A DNA stretch of 64,000 nucleotides, taken from NCBI RefSeq assembly GCF_003286085.1, contig NW_020825294.1:5766001-5830000 (forward strand), read 5' to 3'. The stretch is from Drosophila persimilis. Lineage: Eukaryota; Arthropoda; Insecta; Diptera; Drosophilidae. The position numbers and the translations under genes are program-made. The notes beneath the pieces were generated by a model. That model saw nothing but the letters and a program-made list of their open reading frames with translations. It ran no database searches and was not told the DNA's origin. Positions 13,001 through 26,895 of this stretch are shown here, one piece after another (within the stretch, counting starts at the first letter, position 1; the number at the start of each line of letters is the position of its first letter).

Positions 13001-16000
13001 ATATTATCCATATAATAATCTTCCATCAGGGTGTTACACGCACATAAAATATACCTAGGCTCGACGAGTACCGGGTATCAAAAATTATTAGCGCCATTTC
13101 TAATTAAAATTTTTCTCCATACGCTTTTTTGTAAGCACCTAATGTTTTCCCAAAACATCAGACGAAATCCTTAGGAAGAAATTATGGAGAAAATATTATA
13201 TTTTTCCGAATCCGCACAATCACTGATCGGTTCTTTGGATAAGTTATCTGTCACCAAACCTGTCTAAAATTGCAATCATCTCCCCCTTATTGCTATATCC
13301 TTAACCAACCTCTATGCTCCGTTCTTTGGTTTGGAAACTTCTTTTGGCAATGGTAATCACGATTGCCCCCCACCAAAGTACCAGGTATGCCTCACACCTC
13401 ATAGAGGGGGAAGTGCAAACAGAGGAATAAATAAAAGTGCCGCTAATTGGATGGCCATAAGCCAACGCTAAAGCCAAAGCCACCGCCACCAGCGGCCGCA
13501 CTAAATGCCTGTCATAATTATGGGAAGGCTTTCGAGAGGTAAATCAAATAGACGGACCCCGCCACAGTCCCCAACCATTCTATACATTCCGGGGGTAGTG
13601 GGCGCTGTGCCTGCTCTGACTTAACAACGATGTGGGGGAAATGTGGTCTCCAGGACACACACACACATATTTTATAAATAATATAAAATGTGTTCATTAC
13701 AATTGTTGACGTTCAGGCATGCGAAAAATGCTGATAAAATATGTAGATGAAGCCGGGGGCGAGTCGGAGTACACGAGCGCGCATTTATAATGACATTTTA
13801 AATGCTTCCAACGAGCGTGTCCTTGGCGCCCGCCAAAAAGGGGACACCACCCGAGCAAGAAAGGACACGCACCCACTCACCCACACAAATACTCGTATTA
13901 TATATATTAATGCTGTCAGCGTTTTTAATGAAATACGCGTATGTGGAGGGGACAGAGAAAAGGGTGCGTGAAGGGCGATGGGGGAAGAGTGAGGAGTCCC
14001 TAACAGGATTATGCGGCCATCCCATTCCATCGATCCCTGGCCAAATGGCGGCGCCAGTCCTGTTTATGTGGCGCTGCGAACCGTTTTGCCGATGATTAAG
14101 TACCAAGTGCTTCACTTTGCAAGGAATCCCAGTGAGTAGGAAGGAATTGGATGATGATGCTTGTGCACACTAATCAAGATCTTTCAAGGATAAGTAGGAA
14201 ATATTGCTTAAACGAATTATGAGCGGATTGAGGAAGCCCCAAAGGAGTCAGAGTTCATTTTGAAAAGTTATTAAAGTTTTAGAAATATGTTTAAAGTGGA
14301 TTTAAGACAAATTCAAGCAATTTGTTCAACAAAAATAATTTATTGATTCATATAATTAACAGATCAGATAAGAAAAATGAGAACGTGTATATCAAATGTG
14401 AATATGATTGTTGATCAATCAATTCCTATTCTACACACCCAATAAATCTGTGAAATTTCCATGGCAAGCGTTCAACTGTTTACTCTGTATATTATGCTGT
14501 TCGACCAACCCATACCCCATCCCCCATCCTGTTCGAACCATAACATTACAAGAACTAGGACTCCCTTTCCCCCACACTTATGTTGTTCCGAATTCTGTGG
14601 CATAAAATTGGGCGTTGAAGAGGCACAAATTTGTAACCAATTATACTTGGGGTGCTATTGTGTGTGTTTTTTTCCGGGCCCGAAATAAAGCGTTATCGTT
14701 ATCACAAAATCAATACGCAACTTGATGACGCCGACACTTCCATTCGAGGAATAGGAACAGAGCAAAGGGCCGGAAGGCCAGAGGGCCAGGAGGAGGAGGT
14801 CTGATAACCCATATGCTAATAACTAATATCTGTATTATATTTATTTATTATAACGCTTGTATTGGACTCGCAGCGGACTCGTATGCAAACACACGACCGC
14901 AAAACAGCCAGCGACAACAATCGTGTGTCATTAGGAGAGAAATCTTATCATATTACGCATACGCCCTGTCCTGTTCGATTTGGTAGATAGGTTAGACCAG
15001 GGGTAGGGATGGGGGTAGGGGGGTGGGTTCTCCACCTCTATTGAGGTCACAGCCGGCTTATTAAACCAAATAATTTGAATGGATTTGATGACGAGTGTCT
15101 GGGTCTGTCTCCTGCACTGATGCCAACCCCCAGGAAAATAAATAATTTTATTTTAGTGGTGGGAACCCTCTTCCATTGAGTGGGTCAATTGTGGACCAAC
15201 CACTTGTGGACGGACTTCCCTTTCCCCTTCACAAAATCCCCCATGATGCCATCCACATTAACTTGATGCTTTTCTGCCTCTCTCTCTCTCGTTGACAGCC
15301 AGCGATGTTTACTTTCCCAGCACATCCGTGAAATTCAATCTGCCCATCAACGAGGAGTCGGAGAGCATCTTCTCGAAGATACCACTGGCCCAGTTCCAAG
15401 TGCTGCGCCTGGAGGACAACCAGCTGGCCAGCGACTACATCTACAGCCTCGAGCAGAATCCCCTGCTCCGCATCAATGCCAGCTCCGGCGAGGTCTACAT
15501 GCGCACCGACTACCAGCCGCTGAATTCGAGTGCCAAATATGTGGTGACGGCTTTTCCCAGGGATCAGCCGGAGGGCCAACTGCTGCCCGTGTCCCACCTG
15601 ACCATGGAGGTGACACCACAGGCGCTGGAGGAGTACTGCTCGGAGCTGGAGCACATTTGCTTCTGGAGTAGGGCAGACTACAGTATCTCCGAGTCGTCAC
15701 AGAGCCAGCGCGGAAGAACCTTCGAGCCCGTCCTGATTGGTGCCCTCAACTCAAGGGCTGCCAAGTACCTGTGCCCGCACCGCACTCTCGAGTACTCGCT
15801 GACGGCGGGCAGCTCCCACTTTGTCCTCAAGCAGAACCGTCTGTACACCAGGCACCCACTCGACCACGATGAACTGAATGGATTGATGGCCCGTGCGGGC
15901 CAGCTGCAGGCCAGGATCAGTTGCACCGTCAAGCTGTCGGCGCTGGAGCAGCGCAAGTTCTCTCGGAGCTTTGACATCAAACTGCTGGATCGCAACGACA

Positions 16001-19000
16001 ATGGACCGCAGCTGCAGGAGCGCGACTCCCGGTTTAACTTTTACCTGGATCAGCCCTACTTTCAGGCGGTAAGTAAGGGTTGGTGGATGGACAGAGACAG
16101 AGACAGAACCAGACCTGGCCCAGACAATCGTCTGCCGGCTGTCTGGTCTGACTCTGGGTGCGGGCTTATTGAATTCGTCCATGATGAACGCCCCGCAGAC
16201 ACGCAACAGAACCAAAGACCCTGCCAAAGAAAGACCCTGCCATTATTTGGCCATTACCGCGTCGCGTCTGGCTCTGGTTCTGGTTCCACAAGTTCCGTCC
16301 TGTCTGGGGCTGTCTAATAGATGGAGTTCCTTCTCCCACTACTTTATCATATGTTGCCATTAAAAACGCGTAACGTTTATGGGCTTTTATGATTGGAGCA
16401 TGACAGCCCAGGAAAGGAACAGGCCAAGACACAGAAACGGGCACGAGGTGGGAGTCTCTTAAAGCTGCCACAGAACTTTGCCATAGCCGCAGTAAATTAT
16501 GTTGTCATGTACGAACGGAGCCAAGCCTATCCCCAAGGATCTGCTGCAAAGTGTGTCAGGTTCTGCTGCTGATAGTGCCGGCTGCTCCTGCTCGAGTAAT
16601 TGGCTCTGCACTAAAGTTTTAGCCATTACAAATTGCCTTAGGTGCTGTGTGGTGCTTTTCATTTAAATTATGTCCACAAAATAATAGACATTTTATTTTA
16701 TTTCGAGGAAATTGCTGGCGACATGTCCTACAATGCACGGGAATAAAACTGATGTGTGTTGTGTGAGGTGTGGCCCGAGGCTTTATATGTGTGTCGCCTG
16801 GATTGGCCACAAAAAGAGCTCTGGGTTATAGGAAGGCTTCCTACTAGTAGATGCATTAGGCACAAGAATACAGAGTGCACAAAGTTGAAAAATCTCTGTA
16901 AAATTGGTTTCCACGGAAGGTGTTGCTTCTAAGAATCTGTCTGTTTGAAAGTCTGCCAGTGAAAGGTATCACTGTAAATGGAATTAATTTATTAGAATCG
17001 TTACAAAAAGTATTCGAGAGTATTTACTACCTCCACAACTCTCTCTCACCTTAGAACATACTATAGGAGGGAGTCTAACATATCATTTCCGTTCGCATTA
17101 TTAATATCGAATCCATTTAACTAATATTTGTTTTAGTAAATGGACTTAGAAGCCTCAATTCTCATACACTGAAGCTTGAAATTAGCTCAGTTTATGATAT
17201 CATCTGAGAGACAATCCTAATTAATGCACTTTATAGCATTGGCGGGATGTAGTAGGTGATGGATTGCCTTAGGGTCAGAGTCACTCCTCTTCAGCTTAGG
17301 TGAGAGTTCCGCCTTCTTCTTCCCACATACCAAAACCCAACCCAACCAAGAGCTCCCTTATTATTACAATTCAAATACATGTAATTCCCATACATCCTAA
17401 CATCCTATCCTAATAAACCGCCATTCGACCGTACGCCTAACCCCATTGCAAGCACCTTGCTAATGTGCTGAGACCCCTTGAGACCCATTTATGTGGACAG
17501 GGCAGGGAACCACGCAGCAGGATTGTCAGATCCCCAAGGTCCCAGAAACCCTTGCCTGACCTTGGGCACAAATTAAAATGCAGGATAATCACCAAGAGCA
17601 TATCCTTGGAGGGCTGCAGAGCGCTGCAATTTGTCAAGTGGAATTTAATTAGCGTTGGTCAGTAAATGCTAATGAAGCAAGCGCTAACGAAGCTCCCTTT
17701 TCCCCAACAGAACGAGGCGGTGGGCGAGAAAATCATCTACGTGGACAAGGACACGCTGGCGGCCAATCAGAATCTGGGCTATGCGATACACAACGACACC
17801 AACGACCTGCTCCGGCCGGACTGTCATGCCTACGAGGCGGATCACACGGGCAGGCCGCACACCATTGTCAGCTGCCGTAAGTAGAGGCGGATACAGACCG
17901 ATATAACCGATATAGAATTTCCGATTGCTCCTTGCAGAGCTCCGCTTTTCGCGTGGTGGGGTCCTGCGGCAGACGCCCTACTGCTGCGTACTGGAGGCCA
18001 GAGATGTGACCATCAAAATGGAGAATGTAGCCATGTCGGCCTCGGCTCACATCTGTCTGCATGTGGATCTCACACAACTGCACAACAGCGACCAGGAGCA
18101 TCCACAGGCACTGCCATTGCGCGGGCGTCAGCAACGCATCTTCGAGAGCGTCGGCGAAACGTTGCACACGGATGGTTTCGGCCGATCCCAAGGCCTTGTG
18201 AGCGTCGATTTCGAGAAGGACGTGTTTGTGTATCGATCCGCAGCGTCCTTCTACAGGGTGACACAGCCGGAGAGTTTCCTGGAGCTGATGCGGGCGCGTT
18301 CCGTTCGCTTTGACATTGTCGAGGATCGGAGCGGTGCCTTCGGCATCACCCCCATGTCGGGTATTGTCTATGTGAAGCATCCCCCAGCCCTCGAGCAGGC
18401 GCCAGAGACGATATATTTCGTGAATGTGACCTGGCTGGACCAGGAGCGCCTCTCGCATGCGTTTGTGATCAATGTGCATTTGGTGGAGGGCAGACCGGAG
18501 AATGCCAGCTGCGAACTGAAGATCAAGTCGCGTTCGCAGACCTGTGCCCAGATCAAATACCAGTCGCAGTGCACCAAGTTCTGCGGCCTGGCCACCAACG
18601 GGGGACCGTGCACGTGGCGCGGCTCGAGCTCGGCCATGTTCGGGCGAAACTATGGATCCTGTGTGCCCCAGGCCCGATACTGTCCCGATCATGTGTGCGA
18701 TCCGCTGGAGGAACTCAATCCGTATGCCTGTCCGCAAGACTGCACTCCCGCGGGCAAGATCGTGGGGCCACACACCAGCAATGAGAACAGGCGGGGTATC
18801 CTCAGTGGCTCGGGTACGTGCATCTGCGAGGATAACGGCAAGTGCTCCTGTGCCCCGATGGATGATGAGCCCAAGGCAAAACGTCCGCGGAAACGAAAGA
18901 ACGAGACAGACACAGAGTTGACGGGACCCACAGTGGCTGCCACGCCCCTGCAGAGAGATACAGACGCCCTGCAGGATCCTCTGCTCTTGGGGGTGCTTAA

Positions 19001-20940
19001 TGTGGCTGGATTCGAATGCAATCGATCCTGCATGCTGATCGTAATCAGTTGCCCACTGCTGTTCGTTCTTCTGCTGCTCTGCCTGCTCCTCACCCAGCGG
19101 AAGATGCTCCAACGTCGCCTGGGCAAGCAATCGATGACGCCATCGTCCAAACAGGGTCTGCCCGAGTCGGCCGACGGAGACCTGCCACTGATGCCGCTGC
19201 AGAGCGGGTTTAAGTTCGAGAGCGCCGACACCAAGTGGGAGTTTCCGCGTGGCCAACTCGAACTGGACACCGTCCTGGGCGAGGGTGAGTTCGGGCAGGT
19301 TCTCAAGGGATATGCCACCGAGATTGCCGGCCTACCAGGCGTCACCACGGTGGCCGTCAAGATGCTCAAGAAGGGCGCCAATTCGGTCGAGTACATGGCC
19401 CTGCTTTCGGAGTTTCAACTGCTGCAGGAGGTCTCCCATCCGAATGTCATCAAGCTACTGGGCGCCTGCACTCAATCCTCAGAGGCGCCACTACTCATCA
19501 TCGAGTACGCCCGCTATGGCTCGCTGCGGAGCTATCTCCGACTCAGCCGCAAGATCGAGTGCGCTGGAGTCGATTTCAGCGACGGCGTGGAACCCGTCAA
19601 TGTCAAGATGGTGCTCACCTTTGCCTGGCAGATCTGCAAAGGGATGGCATACCTCACTGAGCTAAAGGTAGGTTCCAAAAGTTGAATATTTGTATACCCG
19701 ATACTGCCAGAAGGAAGCCGGTATATCGCGAGCAAAATTGAGAGAGATCCCGGTCTGCTTTGGTTGTCCTTACAAAATCACTCCGCATTAGCAATTGACT
19801 GAGTATCGGATATAAAAGTATAGCCGCTCACAACGTACCAATTATTTACTTAATCATACCCTGTTTGACTTATATTCTATTCTGCAGCTGGTTCACCGGG
19901 ATTTGGCGGCACGAAATGTGCTCCTGGCTGATGGCAAGATCTGCAAGATCTCGGATTTCGGTCTGACTCGAGATGTCTACGAGGATGATGCCTATTTAAA
20001 ACGATCTCGAGATCGAGTGCCCGTCAAGGTGAGTTCAAACAATAATGGTATCTCCTATCATGAAAATATCCTCGCCCCTGTATAGTGGATGGCTCCAGAA
20101 TCTCTGGCAGATCATGTGTACACCACCAAATCGGATGTTTGGGCCTTTGGCGTACTTTGCTGGGAGCTGATCACGCTGGGTGCCTCTCCCTATCCGGGCA
20201 TAGCTCCGCAGAATCTCTGGTCGCTGCTGAAGACAGGATATCGCATGGAACGGCCTGATAACTGCTCCGAGGCTGTGTACTCCATTTTGCGCACCTGCTG
20301 GGCGGATGAGGCCAATGCCCGACCCTCCTTTAAATTTCTAGCAGCCGAATTTGAGAAATTGCTGGGCAACAATGCCAAATATATAGAGATGGAAACGAGT
20401 GCCGTATCCAATCCGATGTACTGCGGCGACGAGGCAGCCTTGATGCCAGAGGAAGGCCTGGGCGAACCCGACTCCCTGCAGCATTTATGGTCACCGCCAA
20501 AGATAACCTACGATGTCCAGGATCTGGCCAATAGTCGCGACCAGTCCGTGGTCGAGATGCAGGCGGCAGCTGCTGCTCCACCCGGCTATGATCTTCCGCG
20601 TCCCCTGATCGATACCAGCACCACGGAGCAGGTGCTGCGGTATGAGAACGATCTACGCTTTCCGCTCAACATACGTAAGTCCAGCTGTGCACCAAGCTAC
20701 AGCAACATGACCAGCGGTGGTTCCCCAGCCACCGCGCTGCCCCACTATGCTGTTCCCGTAAAGCGGGGACGATCGTATCTGGACATGACCAACCATAGCC
20801 TGATACCAGACAATCTGGATAACCGAGACTTCGAGAAGCATCTCTCCAAGACGATTTCGTTCCGTTTCTCCAGCTTGCTAAATCTCAAAGAGTGCGTGGA
20901 GACGACCCACCAAGGACAGCAGGCTGAGGATGCCGTCTAG
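7083..20940 (+). CDS. Ret: Ret receptor tyrosine kinase, six coding exons, about 1248 aa
   Basis: Coding exons are 7083-7167, 15299-16068, 17711-17876, 17938-19667, 19888-20028 and 20086-20940; every junction keeps frame and has GT-AG ends. Exon 1 encodes a short hydrophobic signal peptide. The extracellular part (to about residue 700) is cadherin-like followed by a Cys-rich stretch (many Cys at about 18500-18860). One membrane segment of Leu, Ile and Val lies at about residues 705-727. The kinase domain spans about 780-1050, with the glycine loop GEGEFGQV, the VAVK lysine, [11 protein letters not shown] and the activation loop ending WMAPE. The [11 protein letters not shown]...[11 protein letters not shown] and EYARYGSLR stretches are close to vertebrate RET. 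Length fits fly Ret. All catalytic residues are present. In flies Ret acts in the enteric nervous system and in sensory neurons. Exon 1 is isolated by an 8.1 kb intron. The start is the only ATG giving a signal peptide that splices in frame. Confidence 0.96.
11440..11695. repeat. AT-rich minisatellite in Ret intron 1
   Basis: A run of imperfect tandem units of about 30-45 bases, each made of AATAATAATTATT followed by CAATAAAAATCAAGA or a close variant. At least seven units are visible. The G/A alternation in AAGA/AAAA gives unit variants. Probably length-polymorphic. Confidence 0.85.
12810..13080. mobile_element. INE-1/DINE-1-like (Helentron) fragment
   Basis: The stretch includes GACTCGGCTATTGATCCTG followed by ATCAGGAATATAT, and flanking words such as ACCGGTACTC and GAGTACCGGGTATC. 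These resemble the abundant INE-1/DINE-1 family of Drosophila as I remember it. It has no coding capacity, and its boundaries are approximate. Family assignment rests on memory of the consensus, not on an alignment. Confidence 0.5.
16069..17710 (+). other. Ret intron 2 (1.6 kb)
   Basis: It opens GTAAGT and ends CCCCAACAG. No gene or RNA is recognised inside. The apparent open frame running on from exon 2 (to 16317) is intron read-through. Confidence 0.8.
19668..19887 (+). other. Ret intron 4 with possible mobile-element remnant
   Basis: This 220-base intron lies inside the kinase domain. It contains GTATACCCGATACTG near the start and GAGTATCGGATATAAAAG later. This resembles the style of old INE-1-like insertions, but the match is weak. 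Confidence 0.35.
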
Positions 20941-22180
20941 AGGAAGTTCTTCCGGTCTAACTTTCGTATCTCCGTATCTGTGTATACTTTTACATTCCCA
21001 TGAGTTCTGAATATGTTTCTTGTCTTATCAGCGCCTGTCTTTCAGTTCAAATTGTTTGTTAAATAGTTTTAGTTTTACTTTTAGTCTCGTAGCTTTATTC
21101 TGATGCCAAAAAAAGTAAAAATTTAACAGGAATCGAATTCGTTTTCGAATACTCCCCAATGCATTTAAAGGAGCAGCCTAAGATCACCTAATTCTATAGA
21201 GTATTTCCACCTGTATGGCAAACTCTAATCAAATTATGGGTAATCAAAACCCTCTATGCTGTCTTGAACAAAAAAATATATCATTTAATCTCTGCCTAAA
21301 CAATGCCAATGAAATCTACATACGCTTCTTGCTGCAAACCAAAAAAGCGTTTGATTAGTTTTAAGATACTATTTTAGTCCATTTTGTACAAACTTAATAA
21401 TAGTATATTGTCCATTGTATATCTGCTAAGGAGCTTAAGATTATACCTCTTCTGGGAGTGATACAAAAGTGTCTTCAAACGGAATTTGTATTCCAAACAT
21501 AAGAGAAAGAATTTTCTTCATATAAAATGTCCTTAAAGCAGCTGTGGTCACGTCACGTCTATTCTTCGAGAGCTCAAACAAATAAGGAAGAATGCAAGGG
21601 AATGCTTGAGAATGCAAAAACAAAATACATGCATGTGCGCTAACGAAACTGAGACCGAGAATCCAAAAACAAAATATGTACAAACTGTGTGCTTAAGAGA
21701 ATTTTTGCTGTTTGTGCTAGATTGCTCCCAGATTTAAAAAGTGTGCTCCATCGCTGCTTTAAAATATTAATTTACATTTGATCCATTTTCATGGTCAAGT
21801 TATTCAAAGAGTTCCCTTATTGAAGCTTAAGCTCAGCTTATGAATGGGGGGGTCTTAGCAATCGTGTCATAACACATGTTTAAAAAATTATTATATTCAT
21901 TTAGGTCATTAACCATCATAGAACCATACAATTTATTCCAATTAAGGGTACGCTTGGTACTGCTAGAGAATGCCCAAATATTCCAGCACCAAAACCACCA
22001 AACAATCTCACACATTCGCATTTAAATATTTAGCTATTGAAACCTTTGTACTTATTTATCTACGAATCATTTAAGGGACTGTAAATAATTGTACGTATTG
22101 CATAAAATCTAATCTAATATTTATGTAAAACTTCCAAATAAAACAACTAAATCGTATGCGCAAAACTCACATAATATTTA
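20941..22180 (+). other. Ret 3' UTR and convergent gap to Mcm10
   Basis: AT-rich non-coding sequence between the Ret stop and the Mcm10 stop on the other strand. A plus-strand AATAAA at 22137-22142 could end Ret transcripts. The two genes are convergent, and their transcript ends may overlap here. Confidence 0.6.
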
Positions 22181-24574
22181 TCACTCCTCCGCGGGTACCA
22201 GGAGATTGAGACTGGCGCTGCTGGCTACGCTGCCAAGGAAGGTCTCCTCGTCGCCACGCACCGAGAGGGACTCCCGGCCAGTGCAGACCTTCTTCTCCCG
22301 TATCATTGCCGCCCGCTCCCAGCGCGAACCCTTGCAGCTTTTGCAGCTCTGCTTAGGCAACTTAAAGACGGTGGTGGTGCGATTGCCGCAATCCTTACAT
22401 TGAAAGAATCGCTTCTCGGCATCGACTACCTTCAGGGGATGCCTCTCCTGCTTACAGCGATCGGCCGCCGAGAAGGCGGTGTACTTGCACTGCTGGCAGA
22501 TGACCGCCTTGCAGGGCATTTTGAAGGTACCTAGCATTTTCTCTTCCATGGCCTCCTTGCGTTCGAGCTTGTTGAAGTATTCCTCCTGGGCCTCGCGCTC
22601 ACGCATCTCCACCAGATTCGTATGCGACGACGTGGCCGCCATTATCCGCTCGATACGCGACTTGCGCATCAGCTCGCGCTCGTCCTCGTCGATCTTTTGC
22701 CTCTTGGCGCTGGTGGAAAACTTTTCGTTTAGGTCATCGATGGCTCGCCGCTTGCCCGTCTCTGAGCCGCGAGTGGAGTTTGGATTGACTTTCTCCAGCG
22801 GCTTCTTTTTCAGCAGGGCAGCCGCTCTCAGCTTTGCGCTCGCCGCTTGTCGAGCACCGATGTTGACCTCAAGGCTGAAATTCTCGCTGCCAGAAAGTTT
22901 GGGCGTCAAGTTGGCATCAAAGGAGAATCCGCGATTCTTGAACTTGTCCGGCACGCTGCTGGGGGTAGTTGGTGTCCCGGGGGTTGGTGTAGCTTTAGCT
23001 GTGGGTGTGCCCGGGGCGACTCCACCGAGGACATTGCCTTTGGACTCCTTCTCGAATCGATCGTTTTCAGCTTTCAACAGACGCACTCGCTCGAGATCTT
23101 GAAGCCTTTGCTTTGAAGAAGCCTCAACACCCCCGGCCATCCTGGATACGGGACCACCTCGTTCTGCGTACGGCACATTCTGTGGTGTGTCGGTCCGAGG
23201 CTTCGCGACATGGTCAACGGTGTGGGCAAAAGGCGAAACATCATAGCCAGCCAGCTTGCTCAGACGATCGCGTTCCTTAGCGATAAGCTTTGAGCTTTTC
23301 TTGGCCGGAACGGCCGTGAACGATTGTCCTCCATAGAAGACCTCCGTTTTGCCTAGGAAGGCATGAATGGATTAGAACAGTCCAAGTATTGACAATGGCA
23401 GCTGCACTTGCTACTTACCCAGCACTTTGTTGCGCAGCTCGTTTAGACCACGTCCCGCGGTGGCCGATTGCAATTCCGAGCGCCTGGACATCTTTCCATA
23501 TTCAGCCTTCACGTGGAACACACAATAATCGCATTCGGACAGATTGACAATGGCTGTGCACTTGTCTCCGTTCTTCTTGTTTGCCCGACAGGTGCCCAGA
23601 TCCTTGGACTGACCAAGGATCATAACCTTGTGCGACGAGTCGATGGAGAGGCAGGCCACATCGCTACTGCCTGCCCGCCTTTCAAATATGGTTGGATTGA
23701 GCACAGCCAGGCACATGCCCTCGGCAGTTTTCCACAGCGTCTTGTGGGCCTCCTTGAAGAGAAATATGGAAACCGTCTTGACCTCGCCGCGCAGGTCCGA
23801 CAGCTTCCAAGTGGAGTATGGATCACCTTTCTTCGTGTTCTTCACAGGCTGCTTCGAGACCAAGGCGCCAGCCAAGACCCAATCCTTGGCCAGATCGCCC
23901 TGCTCTATGTGATATGCCACGCCCGAGAATGGCACAGCCTTACGTCCCCCCATGCGCTCCTGCAGCAATGTGCTGGAGATCAGCGGATTGATCATCCGCA
24001 ATCCGAACACGGGATCCGTATAGACCGCCGAGACTGGTTGCTGTGGAGTGGAGGGATTGGAGGCGGCTGCTGACACTGGCCTTTGAAATGTACTGCTCGC
24101 CGGGCCCTGCCGCTTTATGGGATTGTGTGGATTCTTGAGCGGCTGCGGCGTTGAGCTAATAAACTTGGTGGTCTTGATGTCTTGATCCACCTCCCGCGCC
24201 ACCTTCGACTCGTGGGCGCTTTCCCGCTGCTGTTTGAGCGTCTTGTTGATATCAGTGCCATATTCGTTGTACTTCCTTTCTAAGAAGTTCTTCACTTCCT
24301 CGTCATCGGATGAATCGAGCTCCGGCTCTTTGGGCGTGGCCTTGTCATCTGCCGTTGATTTTGCGGCGGGCTTCACGGTCTTCTCAAAGCTGAACGCATT
24401 GGCGAAACTGCTGTCTTCCCGCAGCCGTGGTGCGGCAGCTACCGATTTTGCTGCTGGTGTTGGTGCTGTCTCTGCATTATCGTTTTCCGCCTCGCCCAGC
24501 AGTTTTTCCAGTGCCAATATCTCGTCTTCCTCATCGATGCTAAGGTCTGGCTTTGATACATTTGCTGGACTCAT
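22181..24574 (-). CDS. Mcm10: Mcm10 DNA replication factor, two exons, 775 aa
   Basis: Exons on the minus strand are 24574-23419 and 23352-22181, joined in frame through a 66-base GT-AG intron (Leu-Gly-Lys at the junction). The acidic N-terminus is followed by the conserved internal OB-fold region with a CCCH-type zinc finger at about residues 329-354. A C-terminal zinc ribbon at about 666-730 has repeated Cys-x2-Cys pairs (CQQC, CKDC, CKSC). Mcm10 binds single-stranded DNA, the Mcm2-7 helicase and polymerase alpha at origins, and in flies also affects heterochromatin. Length agrees with the fly protein as I recall it. It lies divergent to bur, with its promoter in the 24.6-25.0 kb gap. Confidence 0.95.
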
Positions 24575-26895
24575 TTGATTTGGTCTGCCTACTATGCAAT
24601 CACGTTATTTATAAAAACTTTCTGAAAAATTCCAAAACGAGCGCAAACTAAACACTTTTGGCGGGCTAAGTGTGGCTGCAACACGCTCACGCTGAAATAC
24701 CAAAAAAAAATACTGTGTCAGTACAGCTGTCACGATGCAGATGCAGTTGTTTTTTTACTACTAGATTTTAAACAAAATTTGATTCCTTTCCGTAATAAAC
24801 ACAATAATTCGTTTTCATATATGGAGCACACACAAAATTTAACGTTATTTTTACTGTAACTTAATTTAATAGGGCAAATCAGTACGTTTGGTGTGAATAT
24901 TTGCGAAAATCCAGGTATATTTTTGCACTCAAGATCCGGTCATACTGCTCGTCAAATAAGTCATCTTTCGGCGTGAAATCACGAAAAAAAATTGCGAAAA
25001 TTGCAAAAAACACAAGCAAAAGCGGCCCGAAATCGTTGCCGTCAAAGGGCCCGAGCCTGTGAGAATCGTTTAAAGTACATTTGCGGCGCGAACGCTGTCC
25101 AGAAAAGAGAAAAAGTACAAAAAGAGTGCATGAAAAAAAACAGGGGACCGCTAACAACGGATCTCTCACCTAGTGTTTAGGAATAAAGTTTTCCACTAAT
25201 TTCCCCCACCCCACCTGATCATTAGTGACTTCCTGGGCCACGACTCTGCGACGACGACATTGAGCAGGTAAGGATCCCAGCCCTGTCCCCATCTACCGCT
25301 TTTGTCACACTCCACCGAGCGCACCTTCAATTATTACCATGCGGCGCAGCATTTGCTTTTGGTCCCACCACCTACACGACGCCCATTGCCCACACCACAC
25401 CTCTCTCCTCCAGTGCATGTGCAATCTCCGCTTTAACCACATCGCCAAGCCAGGCCATGCTATTACATTGCCCATTTTCAAGCAGATTTATTTGCAAACA
25501 TCTTTCTCGTGGCCATTTTGTGGTTATAAGCGCCGCTTCAGGCGGTGGCGGGCCTACCTCTGCCGTGTGTGTCGTCTCCATACCTCACGTGTGCTTGTGT
25601 GTGCTTGCGCGTGAGCATGTGTCTGTGAGTGAGGGCCTGTGCATTATATTAAGTTACAATTCAGCCACGAGGTTGTTGTTGTTGCTGCTGCTTCTTGATA
25701 ACCTTTTGCATGTTGGCCTTATCAAATGTATTCCAGCGAGAGCTTTGTCTCTGTCTCTGGAGAAGAACAGCAGCACTCGGCTTACATCACAGCAGTAGCA
25801 GCAGCAGCCGCAGCCGCAACCAAGTGACCTAATGCTGCACCACCTTTGGCCCCAAGGAGTATAGTTTGGTAGGGGGGATGGGGACAGGGCTAAAGACGCA
25901 GAGTTGCCAGAGAATAATAACAAAAAAAAAAAATCAAAAGATTTTCGATTGGCGATGATTGCAGTTTCGCTTTTTCACATTTTTTTGCACACACATTTTC
26001 CCTGCGCATATTTTCTTTTGCTCTTGCCATTCATCGGCATATTGCCCCACTCCCTGTTTTTCGTTCTACCTCGCCCCTGTCAACCCAGTTTCCTCTCTCT
26101 CTCTAGTGCTCACTCACTCGCTCACTCTTGCTCTTCCTCTATTACGCTCTTTCGGCATTTTTGCGTTCTGCATGTCATCTGTCGCGGTCAGCAGGCGGGC
26201 CACCCCCTCCTCGCTTCCTGCTCCTCCTGCTGCTGGGGGCCAGTGTATAAGTTTTTATTTGAAACATAGGAACAAAAAGATATATATATATATAATCAGA
26301 TTGCCGTGTCATCCATATCCGCCACTGCCCCATCACCAGCTGCTGGAGGAGTGAAAATCATTTAGTAGACTAGCGACGCCTCTTGCTTTGTTTGTTTTCT
26401 GCCTTGGAGTTTCCACTCGACACTCCACACACCATACTCCGCACTGCACTGCACTGCACCCGTCCACTCGATGCCCCACTCATAAATTCTGTGCACTTTT
26501 CACTTTTCCATAAACCGGGCTGGCCCTGCCTCTGATGGTAGAAAATGAATGGAAATGTTTGTTGTCTATCGTAGAATTGTGTCGTGTCTGTGTCGAGTCT
26601 CTCCCTTCTCTCTGTTGGATGCACTGCGTCGCGTCTGCCCTGGCTTTCTGCATGTTGAATGTTTCTACGAGTGCTCCACAAGCTATTACCGGTATGTGAG
26701 CGTCTCTTCTAGCCCCTAGCCCCAACTCCCAGCCCGCTTGCAACCTTGTAGCCTCTGCTTCGATTACAGCCTCAGATCTGGTGCATATAAAGTGCCCAGG
26801 GCAATGCTAACCCAGTGATAGTCGAGATCTGATAATCACATCGAACACTTCTTCCAATCCTCTTTTCCATTTTACAGTGCTGCAACGATAAAGAA
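24575..26895 (+). other. Mcm10-bur divergent promoter, bur 5' UTR exon and 1.6 kb intron
   Basis: The first part, to about 25000, should carry promoters for both genes; an E-box-like ACAGCTGT lies at about 24724. A non-coding first exon of bur seems to end at 25267, where TGAGCAG is followed by GTAAGG. The matching acceptor TTTTACAG is at 26877, 18 bases before the bur ATG. The intron is CT- and CA-rich with short simple repeats. I see no other gene in it. Confidence 0.6.

Larger units (their letters stand above)
7168..15298 (+). other. Ret intron 1 (8.1 kb)
   Basis: The intron opens GTAAGT and ends in a pyrimidine-rich tract plus CAG. It holds no gene that I can support. Visible structure: a CTGTCG/CTATCG simple repeat at about 9179-9210, an AT-rich minisatellite at 11440-11695 and mobile-element-like sequence at about 12810-13080. 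Long first introns of developmental receptors often carry enhancers, but none can be called from sequence alone. Confidence 0.8.

Noticed and set aside
15292..16317. Ret exon 2 extended to 16317 as one open frame
   Set aside because: After 16068 a GTAAGT donor follows and the later peptide is unlike Ret. This is intron read-through.
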